DNA of 64,000 nt. Origin: JAXMEQ01 sp046348225. GTDB taxonomy: Bacteria > Pseudomonadota > Gammaproteobacteria > Burkholderiales > Burkholderiaceae_C. Every line of letters starts with the position of its first letter. Position 1 is the first letter of the stretch. The position numbers were made by a program, and so were the translations under genes. The stretch covers positions 1 to 64,000 of the forward strand of contig JAXMEQ010000012.1 in the NCBI GenBank assembly GCA_046348225.1. Reading direction: 5' to 3'. Below, piece after piece: positions 43,591 through 52,562 of this stretch. The notes beneath the pieces are model-generated. The model saw nothing but the letters and a program-made list of their open reading frames with translations, was not told the DNA's origin and searched no databases.

Positions 43591-44099
43591 TGTGGGGCAA
43601 ACTGCAACGCCTGTTCAGGCACCGCTGGCTGGATGAGCACGACGCCCGGCGCGCCGTGCCGCCCGACATGGTGCACCGCCTGATGCAGCGGGTGGCCGCC
43701 AGCGAACGTCGCCACAGCGGCGAGATCCGCATCCATGTGGAGGCGGGGCTGCCGCTGAGCTACCTGTGGCGGGGCGCCACCGCACGCGAACGCGCAGTAG
43801 CGCTGTTCGGCAAGCTGCGGGTCTGGGACACCGAGCACAACAACGGGGTGCTGATCTACCTGCTGCTGGCCGAACACGCGATCGAACTGGTGGCCGACCG
43901 CGGCGTCAACCGCCATGTGCCGCAACACGAATGGCAGGCCATGGTGCACCGCATGGGCGCCGCGTTTCGCGATGGCCGGTTCGAGGACGGGCTGACGCAG
44001 GCGCTGGAAGAAGTGTCGGCCGTGCTGGTGCAGCACTTTCCGCTGGCCGAGGGCACGGCCAATCCGAACGAGTTGCCGGACGAGCCGTCGGTCGGCTAG
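43590..44099 (+). CDS. TPM-domain cytoplasmic/periplasmic protein, second copy
   Basis: The 169-aa protein begins MWGKLQRLFRHRWLDEHDARRAVPPDMVHRLMQRVAASERRHSGEIRIHVEAGLP and continues with WDTEHNNGVLIYLLLAEHAIELVADRGVN, which is TPM-domain sequence. It lacks a signal peptide and membrane helix. The start codon overlaps the previous stop by one base. Third gene of a lemA-TPM-TPM operon closed by a strong terminator 11 bp downstream. Confidence 0.82.
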   Translation: MWGKLQRLFRHRWLDEHDARRAVPPDMVHRLMQRVAASERRHSGEIRIHVEAGLPLSYLWRGATARERAVALFGKLRVWDTEHNNGVLIYLLLAEHAIELVADRGVNRHVPQHEWQAMVHRMGAAFRDGRFEDGLTQALEEVSAVLVQHFPLAEGTANPNELPDEPSVG

Positions 44100-44110
44100 C
44101 GCCACCCATG

Positions 44111-44145
44111 AAAAAAGCCCCGGTCCTGCGAGCGGGGCTTTTTTT
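44111..44145. terminator. Bidirectional Rho-independent terminator between the lemA and atp operons
   Basis: AAAAAAGCCCCG, a 10-base loop, then CGGGGCTTTTTTT: a GC stem flanked by A and T runs on both sides. It lies between two convergent operons, 11 bp after the second TPM gene and 14 bp after atpC, and would end both transcripts. It is the clearest terminator in the window. Confidence 0.93.
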
Positions 44146-44159
44146 GGGGCCGTCGCGGC

Positions 44160-44576
44160 CTACTTTTTCTGGCGGTACTTGCGCAGCGCCGCAATCTGTG
44201 CGGCCATCACGGCCAGCTCGGACTGCGCGCGGGCGATGTCGAGTTCGCCCTTGGCGTTCTTGAGGGCTTCCTCGGCGGCAGCGCGCGCCGCGTTGGCCTT
44301 CTCGTCGTCGAGGTCCTTGCCGCGGATGGCGGTGTCGGACAGCACGGTCACGCAGTTGGGTTGCACTTCCAGAATGCCGCCAGCCACGAACACGAATTCC
44401 TCGCTGCCGTCGGCCATCTCGATGCGCACCGAGCCGGGCCGGATGCGGGTGATCAGCGGCGTATGGCGCGGGTAGATGCCCAGTTCGCCGGCTTCACCGG
44501 GCAGGGCCACAAACTTGGCCTCGCCCGAGAAGATCGACTCCTCGGCACTCACAACATCAACGTGGATGGTGCTCAT
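44160..44576 (-). CDS. atpC: F1Fo ATP synthase subunit epsilon
   Basis: The 138-aa epsilon subunit of the central stalk has MSTIHVDVVSAEESIFSGEAKFVALPGEAGELGIYPRHTPLITRI (beta-sandwich domain), GGILEVQPNCVTVLSDTAIR and a C-terminal helical hairpin (ANAARAAAEEALKNAKGELDIARAQSELA). It starts 2 bp after the atpD stop. Last gene of the atp operon. Confidence 0.97.
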   Translation of the reverse strand: MSTIHVDVVSAEESIFSGEAKFVALPGEAGELGIYPRHTPLITRIRPGSVRIEMADGSEEFVFVAGGILEVQPNCVTVLSDTAIRGKDLDDEKANAARAAAEEALKNAKGELDIARAQSELAVMAAQIAALRKYRQKK

Positions 44577-44578
44577 GA

Positions 44579-45985
44579 TCAGGCGACCTTCTTGGCCTTC
44601 TCGAACGCCTCGTCGATGGTACCGACCATGTAGAACGCCTGCTCGGGCAGGTGGTCACACTCGCCGGCGGTGATCATCTTGAAGCCGCGGATGGTTTCCG
44701 ACAGCGGGACGTACTTGCCGGGCGAGCCGGTGAACACTTCGGCCACGTGGAACGGCTGGCTCAGGAAACGCTGGATCTTGCGGGCGCGGGCCACGGCCAG
44801 CTTGTCCTCAGGGGCGAGTTCGTCCATGCCCAGAATGGCGATGATGTCGCGCAGTTCCTTGTAGCGCTGCAGCGTGCCCTGCACGGCGCGGGCCGTGTTG
44901 TAGTGCTCTTCACCCACGACCAGCGGGTCGAGCTGGCGGCTCGTGGAGTCCAGCGGGTCCACCGCGGGATAGATACCCAGGGCGGCGATGTCACGGCTCA
45001 GCACCACGGTGGAGTCCAGGTGGGCGAAGGTAGTGGCAGGCGACGGATCGGTCAAGTCATCGGCCGGCACGTACACGGCCTGGATGGAGGTGATCGAGCC
45101 GACCTTGGTCGAGGTGATGCGCTCCTGCAGGCGGCCCATTTCCTCGGCCAGCGTCGGCTGGTAGCCCACGGCGGAAGGCATGCGGCCCAGCAGGGCGGAC
45201 ACTTCGGTACCGGCCAGCGTGTAACGGTAGATGTTGTCCACGAAGAACAGCACGTCACGGCCTTCGTCGCGGAACGACTCGGCGATGGTCAGGCCGGTCA
45301 GGGCCACGCGCAGACGGTTGCCCGGAGGCTCGTTCATCTGGCCGTACACCATGGCCACCTTGGATTCGGCCAGGTTGTCCAGCTTCACCACGCCGGAGTC
45401 GGCCATCTCGTGATAGAAGTCGTTGCCCTCGCGCGTGCGCTCGCCCACGCCGGCGAACACCGACAGACCCGAGTGAGCCTTGGCGATGTTGTTGATGAGT
45501 TCCATCATGTTCACGGTCTTGCCCACGCCGGCACCGCCGAACAGGCCCACCTTGCCGCCCTTGGCAAACGGGCAGACCAGGTCAATCACCTTGATGCCGG
45601 TTTCCAGCAGTTCCTGCGACGGGCTCAGCTCGTCATAGGCTGGGGCCTTGCGGTGGATCGACGCCGACAGTTCCGCCGACACCGGGCCGCGCTCGTCAAT
45701 CGGGTTGCCCAGCACGTCCATGATGCGGCCCAGCGTGGCCTTGCCCACGGGCACGGTGATGGGGTTGTTGGTGTTGTAGACCATGTTGCCGCGGCGCAGG
45801 CCGTCGGACGAGCCCAGCGCAATGGTGCGCACGATGCCGTCGCCGAGCTGCTGCTGTACTTCCAGCGTCAGCGCAGAGCCTTCCATCTTGAGCGCGTCGT
45901 AGATCTTGGGCATCTGGTCACGCGGGAATTCGACGTCCACCACGGCGCCGATACATTGAACAATCTTGCCTTGCACTTGAGCCAT
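44579..45985 (-). CDS. atpD: F1Fo ATP synthase subunit beta
   Basis: The catalytic beta subunit, 468 aa. Walker A is GGAGVGKTVNMMEL (P-loop); GERTREGNDFYHEM carries the catalytic Glu. Walker B VLFFVDNIYRYTLAG is present; the fourth residue after Asp-Asn reads YRYT where many orthologues have FRFT. The start is ATG 45985 (MAQVQGKIVQ) with TGGAGC at the right distance. Confidence 0.98.
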   Translation of the reverse strand: MAQVQGKIVQCIGAVVDVEFPRDQMPKIYDALKMEGSALTLEVQQQLGDGIVRTIALGSSDGLRRGNMVYNTNNPITVPVGKATLGRIMDVLGNPIDERGPVSAELSASIHRKAPAYDELSPSQELLETGIKVIDLVCPFAKGGKVGLFGGAGVGKTVNMMELINNIAKAHSGLSVFAGVGERTREGNDFYHEMADSGVVKLDNLAESKVAMVYGQMNEPPGNRLRVALTGLTIAESFRDEGRDVLFFVDNIYRYTLAGTEVSALLGRMPSAVGYQPTLAEEMGRLQERITSTKVGSITSIQAVYVPADDLTDPSPATTFAHLDSTVVLSRDIAALGIYPAVDPLDSTSRQLDPLVVGEEHYNTARAVQGTLQRYKELRDIIAILGMDELAPEDKLAVARARKIQRFLSQPFHVAEVFTGSPGKYVPLSETIRGFKMITAGECDHLPEQAFYMVGTIDEAFEKAKKVA

Positions 45986-46002
45986 TTTTTGCTCCAAAAA
46001 AA

Positions 46003-46881
46003 TTAAACAGCCGCGGCGCCAGCCACGATCTCCGAAAGTTCTTTCGTGATCGCTGCCTGACGCGTCTTGTTGTAGACGAGCTTGAGTTCGCCGATCACGC
46101 TGCCGGCGTTGTCGGTCGCAGCCTTCATGGCCACCATGCGGGCCGATTGCTCGGACGCCATGTTTTCTGCCACTGCCTGGTACACGAGGGCTTCCACGTA
46201 GCGCAGCAGCAGGTCGTCAATGACGGTCTGCGCATCGGGTTCGTAGATGTAGTCCCAGCCGTGCTGGTCCCCGCTGGCGCCAGCGTCGGCCTGCATCTTG
46301 GCGGCCGACAACGGCAGCAGCTGCTCGACCACCGGTTCCTGCTTCATCGTGTTGATGAAGCGCGTGTAGCACAGGTAAACGGCATTGATTTTTCCCTCGG
46401 CATAGGCGTCGAGCAGCACCTTGACGGGGCCGATCAGCTTGTCGAGGTGGGGCGTGTCACCCAGCTGGGTGACATGCGAAACAATCTGCGCACCGATGCG
46501 GTTCAGGAAACCCAGGCCCTTGTTGCCGATGGCCACAGCCTGCGACTGCACGCCGTCGGCCTGCAAGTCGCGCAGCTTGTTGGTCACGATGCGCAGCACG
46601 TTGGTGTTCATGCCACCGCACAGGCCCTTGTCGGTCGTCACGACAATGAAGCCGGCGGACTTTGCATCGTTCAGCTTCATGAACGGATGCGTGTACTCCG
46701 GGTTCGCCTTGCCGAGGTTGGCCGCGATGTTGCGGACCTTGTCGCTGTAGGGACGGGCGGCGCGCATGCGGTCCTGCGCCTTGCGCATCTTGGACGCAGC
46801 CACCATTTCCATGGCCTTGGTGATCTTCTTGGTGTTCTCCACCGATTTGATCTTGCCGCGTATTTCCTTGCCTGCTGCCAT
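46003..46881 (-). CDS. atpG: F1Fo ATP synthase subunit gamma
   Basis: The rotor subunit, 292 aa. The N-terminal helix MAAGKEIRGKIKSVENTKKITKAMEMVAASKMRKAQ and the C-terminal helix SARMVAMKAATDNAGSVIGELKLVYNKTRQAAITKELSEIVAGA are the two conserved ends forming the coiled-coil shaft. VTTDKGLCGGMNTN is the central signature. AGGAGTC precedes the ATG at 46881. Confidence 0.98.
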   Translation of the reverse strand: MAAGKEIRGKIKSVENTKKITKAMEMVAASKMRKAQDRMRAARPYSDKVRNIAANLGKANPEYTHPFMKLNDAKSAGFIVVTTDKGLCGGMNTNVLRIVTNKLRDLQADGVQSQAVAIGNKGLGFLNRIGAQIVSHVTQLGDTPHLDKLIGPVKVLLDAYAEGKINAVYLCYTRFINTMKQEPVVEQLLPLSAAKMQADAGASGDQHGWDYIYEPDAQTVIDDLLLRYVEALVYQAVAENMASEQSARMVAMKAATDNAGSVIGELKLVYNKTRQAAITKELSEIVAGAAAV

Positions 46882-46909
46882 CAATGACTCCTTGCGTTGT
46901 CAGCGGGGA

Positions 46910-48463
46910 TCAGGCGAACGACTTCTTGAACGCGGCAATGGCGGCCGTCAGTTCGGCCTCGGCATCCTTGTCCATGGCGCGGTCGTTTTCCAGCTTGGCC
47001 AGCAAGGCAGCATGCTTGTCCTTGAGGTAGGCGTGCAGGCCGTGCTCGAAGGGCAGCACCTTCTTCACGTCGACGTCGTCCATGTAGCCCTTGTTCACCG
47101 CGAACAGCGAAGCCGCCATCAGCGCGATCGACAGCGGGCTGTACTGGGCCTGCTTCAGCAGTTCGGTCACGCGGGCACCGCGGTCCAGCTGCTTGCGGGT
47201 GGCTTCGTCCAGGTCGGAGGCGAACTGCGCGAACGCGGCCAGCTCACGGTACTGCGCCAGGTCGGTACGGATACCGCCGGACAGGCTCTTGATCAGCTTG
47301 GTCTGGGCAGCACCACCGACGCGCGACACCGAGATACCGGCGTTGATGGCGGGGCGGATGCCGGCGTTGAACAGGCTGGTTTCCAGGAAGATCTGGCCGT
47401 CGGTGATCGAGATCACGTTGGTCGGCACGAAGGCGGACACGTCACCGGCCTGCGTTTCGATGATCGGCAGTGCGGTCAGCGAGCCGGTCTTGCCCTTGAC
47501 TTCACCCTTGGTGAAGGCTTCGACGTAATCGGCATTCACGCGGGCGGCACGCTCCAGCAGGCGGCTGTGGAGATAGAACACGTCGCCGGGGTAGGCTTCG
47601 CGACCCGGTGGGCGGCGCAGCAGCAGCGAAACCTGCCGGTAGGCCACAGCCTGCTTGGACAGGTCGTCGTACACGATCAGGGCGTCCTGGCCGCGGTCGC
47701 GGAAGTACTCGCCCATGGTGCAGCCGGAGTAGGCCGACACGTACTGCATGGCAGCGGATTCAGAGGCAGAAGCCGCCACGACGATGGTGTATTCCATCGC
47801 ACCGGCCTGCTCCAGCGCGCGCACGACGTTCTTGATCGACGAAGCCTTCTGGCCGATCGCAACGTACACGCAGGTCATGTTCTGACCCTTCTGGTTGATG
47901 ATGGCGTCGATGGCCACGGCGGTCTTGCCAGTCTGGCGGTCGCCGATGATCAGTTCGCGCTGGCCACGGCCCACGGGCACCATGGAGTCGATCGACTTCA
48001 GGCCGGTCTGCACCGGCTGGTCCACCGATTTGCGGGCGATCACGCCCGGCGCAACCTTCTCGATCACGTCGGTCATCTTGGCGTTGATCGGGCCCTTGCC
48101 GTCAATCGGCTGGCCCAGCGCGTTGACCACCCGGCCGATCAGCTCGGGGCCGACCGGCACTTCCAGGATGCGGCCCGTGCACTTGACGGTATCGCCTTCG
48201 GAAATGTGCTCGTATTCGCCCAGAATCACCGCGCCCACCGAGTCGCGCTCGAGGTTCAGTGCCAGGCCGTACGTCGGCGTGCCGTCGGCGGTGGCCGGGA
48301 ATTCCAGCATTTCGCCCTGCATCACGTCCGACAGGCCGTGAATGCGCACAATGCCGTCCGACACGGACACCACGGTGCCCTGGTTGCGAATGTCGGCGCT
48401 GGCGGACAGCCCTTCAATGCGGCTCTTGATCAGTTCAGAAATTTCTGCGGGATTGAGTTGCAT
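46910..48463 (-). CDS. atpA: F1Fo ATP synthase subunit alpha
   Basis: The 517-aa nucleotide-binding but non-catalytic alpha subunit. GDRQTGKTAVAIDAI is its P-loop, ALIVYDDLSKQAVAYRQ Walker B, and RRPPGREAYPGDVFYLHSRLLERAA the alpha signature; the arginine finger SVSRVGGAAQ is present. AAGGAAAGAG lies before the ATG. Confidence 0.98.
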   Translation of the reverse strand: MQLNPAEISELIKSRIEGLSASADIRNQGTVVSVSDGIVRIHGLSDVMQGEMLEFPATADGTPTYGLALNLERDSVGAVILGEYEHISEGDTVKCTGRILEVPVGPELIGRVVNALGQPIDGKGPINAKMTDVIEKVAPGVIARKSVDQPVQTGLKSIDSMVPVGRGQRELIIGDRQTGKTAVAIDAIINQKGQNMTCVYVAIGQKASSIKNVVRALEQAGAMEYTIVVAASASESAAMQYVSAYSGCTMGEYFRDRGQDALIVYDDLSKQAVAYRQVSLLLRRPPGREAYPGDVFYLHSRLLERAARVNADYVEAFTKGEVKGKTGSLTALPIIETQAGDVSAFVPTNVISITDGQIFLETSLFNAGIRPAINAGISVSRVGGAAQTKLIKSLSGGIRTDLAQYRELAAFAQFASDLDEATRKQLDRGARVTELLKQAQYSPLSIALMAASLFAVNKGYMDDVDVKKVLPFEHGLHAYLKDKHAALLAKLENDRAMDKDAEAELTAAIAAFKKSFA

Positions 48464-48498
48464 GACTCTTTCCTTCTTTCTTTAGTTAGCTGCCGGCG

Positions 48499-49029
48499 TT
48501 ATGCCGTCAGCGCCGTTTTCATTTGTTCCAGACGGGCCTTGACCGAAGTGTCGAGCACCTCGTCGCCCACCACCACGCGAATGCCGCCAATCAGTGACGC
48601 GTCCAGCACCACCGAAACGTTGAGCTTGCGGCCAAAGCGCTTTTCCAGCACGGCCGACAGGTCGGCCAGTGCCGCCCCATCCACCGGGAAGGCGCTGTGC
48701 ACCACGGCATCCGACGAACCGCTGCGTGCGTTCTTGAGCGCACGGAACTGCGCCGCGATCTCGGGCAGCGCTTCAAGGCGGCCGTTCTCGATCACGGTGC
48801 GCAGGAAGTTCTTCGCGTTGTCGGGCAGTGCGGTCTTGGCCACACCGGCGATCAGGTCGAAAACCTGCTGGTCGGTGACCTTCGGATTGGCTGCAAAGGC
48901 CTGCAGCTGCGCGTTGCCGGCAATGGCTGCAAGCGGCTCCAGCCAGGCGGCCGCCGCGTTCAGGTCTGCCTGCGCCGACTTGAACAGCGCGTCGGCATAG
49001 GGGCGGGCAATGGTGGCGAGTTCGGCCAT
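48499..49029 (-). CDS. atpH: F1Fo ATP synthase subunit delta
   Basis: The 176-aa stator subunit linking F1 to the b-dimer. From ATG 49029: MAELATIARPYADALFKSA is the conserved N-terminus. VIENGRLEALPEIAAQF and the C-terminal VDASLIGGIRVVVGDEVLDTSVKARLEQMK signature follow. GAGGAG lies just upstream. A longer in-frame reading into atpF is not needed. Confidence 0.97.
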   Translation of the reverse strand: MAELATIARPYADALFKSAQADLNAAAAWLEPLAAIAGNAQLQAFAANPKVTDQQVFDLIAGVAKTALPDNAKNFLRTVIENGRLEALPEIAAQFRALKNARSGSSDAVVHSAFPVDGAALADLSAVLEKRFGRKLNVSVVLDASLIGGIRVVVGDEVLDTSVKARLEQMKTALTA

Positions 49030-49039
49030 GGCGCTCCTC

Positions 49040-49510
49040 TTACAGCTCGGTCTTGAGGCGGGACAGCAGGTCGGCGTGGACACCGGCATTGACTTCCTTG
49101 CGGAGAATCTGCTCGGCGCCCTTGACGGCCAGTGCGGCGACCTGCTCGCGCAACGCTTCACGGGCCTTCACGGTCTGCTGCTCGGCTTCCACACGGGCAG
49201 CGGCAACAATCTTGTTGCCCTCTTCCGTGGCACGGGCCTTGGCCTCCTCGATGATCGCCTGGGCGCGGCGCTCGGCATCGGCCAGGCGCTGTGCGGTCTC
49301 GTTGCGCGACTTGGCCAGTTCCTCTTCCACGCGCGCATTGGCGGCAGACAGCTCGGACTTGGCCTTGTCGGCGGCAGCGAGGCCCTCGGCGATCTTGCTG
49401 GCGCGCTCGTCCAGCGCGGCGGCGATCGGCGGCCACACGAACTTCATCGTGAACCCGACCAGGATCAGGAACACGATCATCTGAATGATCAGGGTACCGG
49501 TGATGCTCAC
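49040..49510 (-). CDS. atpF: F1Fo ATP synthase subunit b
   Basis: The 156-aa peripheral stalk subunit: one N-terminal membrane helix (TGTLIIQMIVFLILVGFTMKFVWPP), then a long, charged amphipathic helix rich in Ala, Glu, Arg and Lys. The start is taken at GTG 49510 because VSITGTLIIQ aligns with the usual family N-terminus and length; the nine residues before it are atypical. Confidence 0.96.
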   Translation of the reverse strand: MSITGTLIIQMIVFLILVGFTMKFVWPPIAAALDERASKIAEGLAAADKAKSELSAANARVEEELAKSRNETAQRLADAERRAQAIIEEAKARATEEGNKIVAAARVEAEQQTVKAREALREQVAALAVKGAEQILRKEVNAGVHADLLSRLKTEL

Positions 49511-49571
49511 TTTTTCATCCTTCACCCCACGGCGCAACCGCCAAGGGGCATGACGTTGATCCGGTGGTGAC

Positions 49572-49835
49572 TTACTTCGGCAGGTTGGCGATCTGGGCCA
49601 GGAACGGGTTGGCGGTGGCGAACCACAGCGCGATACCGGTACCGATAATGAAGGCGGCGTCGATCAGGCCGGCCAGCAGGAACATCTTGGTCTGCAGTTC
49701 GCCCATCAGTTCAGGCTGGCGAGCGGCGGACTCAAGGTACTTGCTGCCCATGATGCCGATGCCGATACAGGCGCCCACAGCGCCGAGACCGATGATCAGG
49801 CCGGCGGCCAGTGCAACAAAGCTGATAACTTCCAT
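49572..49835 (-). CDS. atpE: F1Fo ATP synthase subunit c
   Basis: The 87-aa proteolipid with two membrane helices. The glycine-rich first helix (GLGAVGACIGIGIMG), the polar loop ARQP and the second helix with the proton-binding Asp59 (LLAGLIDAAFIIG) are present. Sodium-type ligand residues of the Ilyobacter kind are not seen, so a proton-driven ring is expected. Confidence 0.97.
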   Translation of the reverse strand: MEVISFVALAAGLIIGLGAVGACIGIGIMGSKYLESAARQPELMGELQTKMFLLAGLIDAAFIIGTGIALWFATANPFLAQIANLPK

Positions 49836-49896
49836 GATGACTCCTAAAGGACTTGGTTAACGAGAAAAGAAAAAGGAAACGCGGAAAAAACCGGGA

Positions 49897-50745
49897 TCAA
49901 TGCGCGTCATGGGCCTGGCCGATGTACACCAGCGTCAGCATCATGAACACAAAGGCCTGCAGCGTGATGATCAGGATGTGGAAGATCGCCCACGCCGTGC
50001 CGGCGATGATGTGACCGATGGCCAGGCCGATGCCGGTCGCCGACAGCGACCAGGCACCGCCCATCAGGGCGATCAGCATGAAGATCAGTTCGCCGGCGTA
50101 CATGTTGCCGAACAGCCGCATGCCGTGGGACACGGTCTTGGCCACGAACTCGATGATCTGCATCATGAAGTTGAACGGCCACAGCAGCGGGTGCGCGCCA
50201 AACGGCGCCGTGAACAGCTCGTGGATCCAGCCGCCGGCGCCCTTGATCTTGATGTTGTAGTAGATGCACAGGACCAGCACGCCTACCGACAGGCCCATCG
50301 TGACCGACAGGTCGGCCGTGGGCACCACACGCATGTAATCCTTCATGCCCAGCGCCGGGCCGGTCGTGTGCCAGATGGCGGGCAGCAGGTCCACCGGCAG
50401 CAAATCCATGGCGTTCATGAGGAAGATCCAGACGAACACCACAAGGGCCAGCGGCGCCACCAGCTTGCGGCTGTTGGCGTTGTGCACGATGCCCTTGGCC
50501 TGGGAGTCAACCATCTCGACCAGGATTTCCACTGCGGCCTGGAAGCGGCCCGGCACGCCCGAGGTGGCCTTGCGCGCCGCCAGCCACAGCAGCCAGCAGC
50601 CCAGCACGCCCAGAACGATGGAGTAGAAAAGCGAATCGAGGTTGAAAACGGAAAAGTCGGCAACGCCCTTGGGCGTCTTGTTCTGCAGGTGCTGCAGGTG
50701 ATGGACGATGTACTCGCCTGCGGTCGGTCCGGTTCCAGTAGCCAT
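49897..50745 (-). CDS. atpB: F1Fo ATP synthase subunit a
   Basis: The 282-aa membrane stator that forms the proton half-channels. The essential arginine is in SHGMRLFGNMYAGELIF, and the C-terminal helix pair ends LQAFVFMMLTLVYIGQAHDAH. The N-terminal HHLQHLQ histidine-rich stretch is common in betaproteobacterial AtpB. It begins 4 bp after the atpI stop. Confidence 0.97.
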   Translation of the reverse strand: MATGTGPTAGEYIVHHLQHLQNKTPKGVADFSVFNLDSLFYSIVLGVLGCWLLWLAARKATSGVPGRFQAAVEILVEMVDSQAKGIVHNANSRKLVAPLALVVFVWIFLMNAMDLLPVDLLPAIWHTTGPALGMKDYMRVVPTADLSVTMGLSVGVLVLCIYYNIKIKGAGGWIHELFTAPFGAHPLLWPFNFMMQIIEFVAKTVSHGMRLFGNMYAGELIFMLIALMGGAWSLSATGIGLAIGHIIAGTAWAIFHILIITLQAFVFMMLTLVYIGQAHDAH

Positions 50746-50749
50746 CTGA

Positions 50750-51244
50750 TTACTCGTCTGTATATTTCGCCACGTTTTTCGATCGCTTGGGCGCGAAAGC
50801 CATCGCCACCCAATACACCTTCATCGTGAGCACCAGCCCCACCAGCAAAGCTGGCCAGCTCAGCGCACCCACCAGCCTCGGCGCCGCGATCAGCATCGCC
50901 AGCGACAGGGCCATCTTGACCATTTCCCACAGGAAGAACCCGACCACGGCCGTGCCCGGATTCAGCGAGGCAAAGCGCCCGGTCAAGCCCCGCGCAAACA
51001 CGGCCGCCGGCAGGACCACTGCCAGGGCGCCGTAACCGGCGGACCAACCCACGTTTTGCCTCCCGGTGATGCCCCATGCGGCCAAAGCCACCACGAGACC
51101 CACCACCACCTGCCCTGCCACCACCCACCAGGGGGAAACTGATGGGTTCTGTTCCCGCAGCAGACGCGCCTGCTCGGCGGTCAGCGGCTTGAACGTGTCA
51201 GGCTCGCCTGCATCGGTTTCCGGAACGGGCGCGATGGTTGTCAT
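50750..51244 (-). CDS. atpI: ATP synthase accessory protein I
   Basis: The 164-aa protein has four hydrophobic segments after a charged N-terminus (about residues 1-40). AtpI is a poorly conserved membrane protein that helps c-ring assembly and may carry Mg. The identification rests mainly on position at the head of the atp operon, topology and the EMVKMALSLAMLI and MKVYWVAMAF segments. First gene of atpIBEFHAGDC. Confidence 0.9.
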   Translation of the reverse strand: MTTIAPVPETDAGEPDTFKPLTAEQARLLREQNPSVSPWWVVAGQVVVGLVVALAAWGITGRQNVGWSAGYGALAVVLPAAVFARGLTGRFASLNPGTAVVGFFLWEMVKMALSLAMLIAAPRLVGALSWPALLVGLVLTMKVYWVAMAFAPKRSKNVAKYTDE

Positions 51245-51291
51245 TGGAAATTACGCCCCGTTTACACACCGGAAATTTAGCAAAGCCATTG

Positions 51292-51322
51292 ATTATAAGT
51301 AAAAACCCGCAGCGTTCTGCCA
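51292..51322 (-). promoter_or_regulatory. Putative atp operon promoter
   Basis: On the minus strand a perfect -10 TATAAT (51292-51297) lies 48 bp upstream of the atpI start. TTGGCA (51317-51322) sits 19 bp further up, so the -35 is good but the spacing is slightly long. It is the only consensus-like promoter in the 222-bp gap to the divergent MBL gene. Confidence 0.5.
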
Positions 51323-51466
51323 AATCCGCCCCGCTTGTCGGATAAGCCGGCAAGTCAAAGGTGTTTTGCACTGCACGCCACAATCGTGGCCGAGAGCCCT
51401 GCCCCACCACTCCATGGACGCCCTTCCCTGCATTCACGCCGCGACCCCTGCGGTCATCCACTGCAC

Positions 51467-52558
51467 ATGACAGGCCTCTGGCGTCTGGTCGGCGCGCTCC
51501 TGGCAGGCGTGCTGGGCGCCAGCGCGGGATGGGCCAACCCCTACTACAACCCGGACAAACCGCACCACACCCCGACCGGGTTCAGAAACAACCACATTGG
51601 CACGGTCAACAAGCCGCTGGGCGACTTGCTGCGCTGGCGCTACGAGGCGATCCGCGACGGCCTGCCCAAGCCGCCCGGCAGTCCGACGCCCGTCGTCGCG
51701 CCTGACCTTGCCGCCATCCAGGCCAACGCACGGGCCGGTGCGGCCATGGTGCCCGCCGTCACGTGGATCGGTCACGCCACCGCCCTGGTCCAGGCCAGTG
51801 GGCTCAATGTGCTGACCGACCCGATCTTCAGCGAGCGGGCATCGCCGGTGCAGATCGTCGGGCCGAAGCGGGCCCAGCCGCCCGGCGTGCCGCTGGCCGA
51901 CCTGCCGCCCATTGACGTGGTGGTGGTCTCGCACAACCACTACGACCACCTCGACCGCCAAAGCGTGGTGGACCTGAACCACCGCAGCCAGGGCGCCACG
52001 CTGTTCCTGGTACCGCTGGGCCTCAAGCCCTGGCTGGAAAATCTGGGCATCACCCATGTGGTGGAGCTGGACTGGTGGGAGCGCCACCGGCACCGGGGTG
52101 TGGACTTCTACCTCACGCCGGTGCAGCACTGGTCGGCGCGCAGCCTGGGCGACCGCAGCCAGACGCTGTGGGGTGGCTGGGCCGCATTCGGCCCAGGCTT
52201 CAGCTGGTACCACTCTGGCGACACCGGCTACAGCCCCGACTTTGCCGAGACGCGCCGCTTCCTCGACAGCCGCCATCCGCAGGGGCTTGACCTGGCGCTG
52301 ATTGCGGTCGGCGCTTACGAGCCGCGCTGGTTCATGAAGGAGCAGCATGTCAACCCGCTGGAGGCCGTGCGCATCCACCAGGACCTGGGCGCGCGGCGCA
52401 GCATTGGCGTGCACTGGGGCACCTTCGAGCTGACCGACGAGCCGCTGGACCAGCCGCCGCGCGACCTGGCCGCCGCCCGGCAGGCACTGGGCGTGCCCGA
52501 CGACGACTTCGTTCTCCTGAAGATCGGGGAAACACGCCGGCTGCCGCAACGACAATAG
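51467..52558 (+). CDS. Secreted MBL-fold (NAPE-PLD/RomA-like) hydrolase
   Basis: From the ATG at 51467 the 363-aa protein starts with a signal peptide ending ASAGWA. Then NPYYNPDKPHHTPTGFRNNH leads to a metallo-beta-lactamase fold: TWIGHATALVQASGLNVLTDPIFSERASPVQ, metal-binding VVSHNHYDHLDRQSV, and SGDTGYSPDF with later histidine VHWGTFELTDEPLDQPP. This is the layout of N-acylphosphatidylethanolamine phospholipase D-like/RomA proteins. A periplasmic lipid or phosphodiester hydrolase is possible; the substrate is unknown. A 44-codon upstream extension overlapping the atp promoter is unlikely. dat starts 4 bp downstream. Confidence 0.85.
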   Translation: MTGLWRLVGALLAGVLGASAGWANPYYNPDKPHHTPTGFRNNHIGTVNKPLGDLLRWRYEAIRDGLPKPPGSPTPVVAPDLAAIQANARAGAAMVPAVTWIGHATALVQASGLNVLTDPIFSERASPVQIVGPKRAQPPGVPLADLPPIDVVVVSHNHYDHLDRQSVVDLNHRSQGATLFLVPLGLKPWLENLGITHVVELDWWERHRHRGVDFYLTPVQHWSARSLGDRSQTLWGGWAAFGPGFSWYHSGDTGYSPDFAETRRFLDSRHPQGLDLALIAVGAYEPRWFMKEQHVNPLEAVRIHQDLGARRSIGVHWGTFELTDEPLDQPPRDLAAARQALGVPDDDFVLLKIGETRRLPQRQ

Positions 52559-52562
52559 CGGC

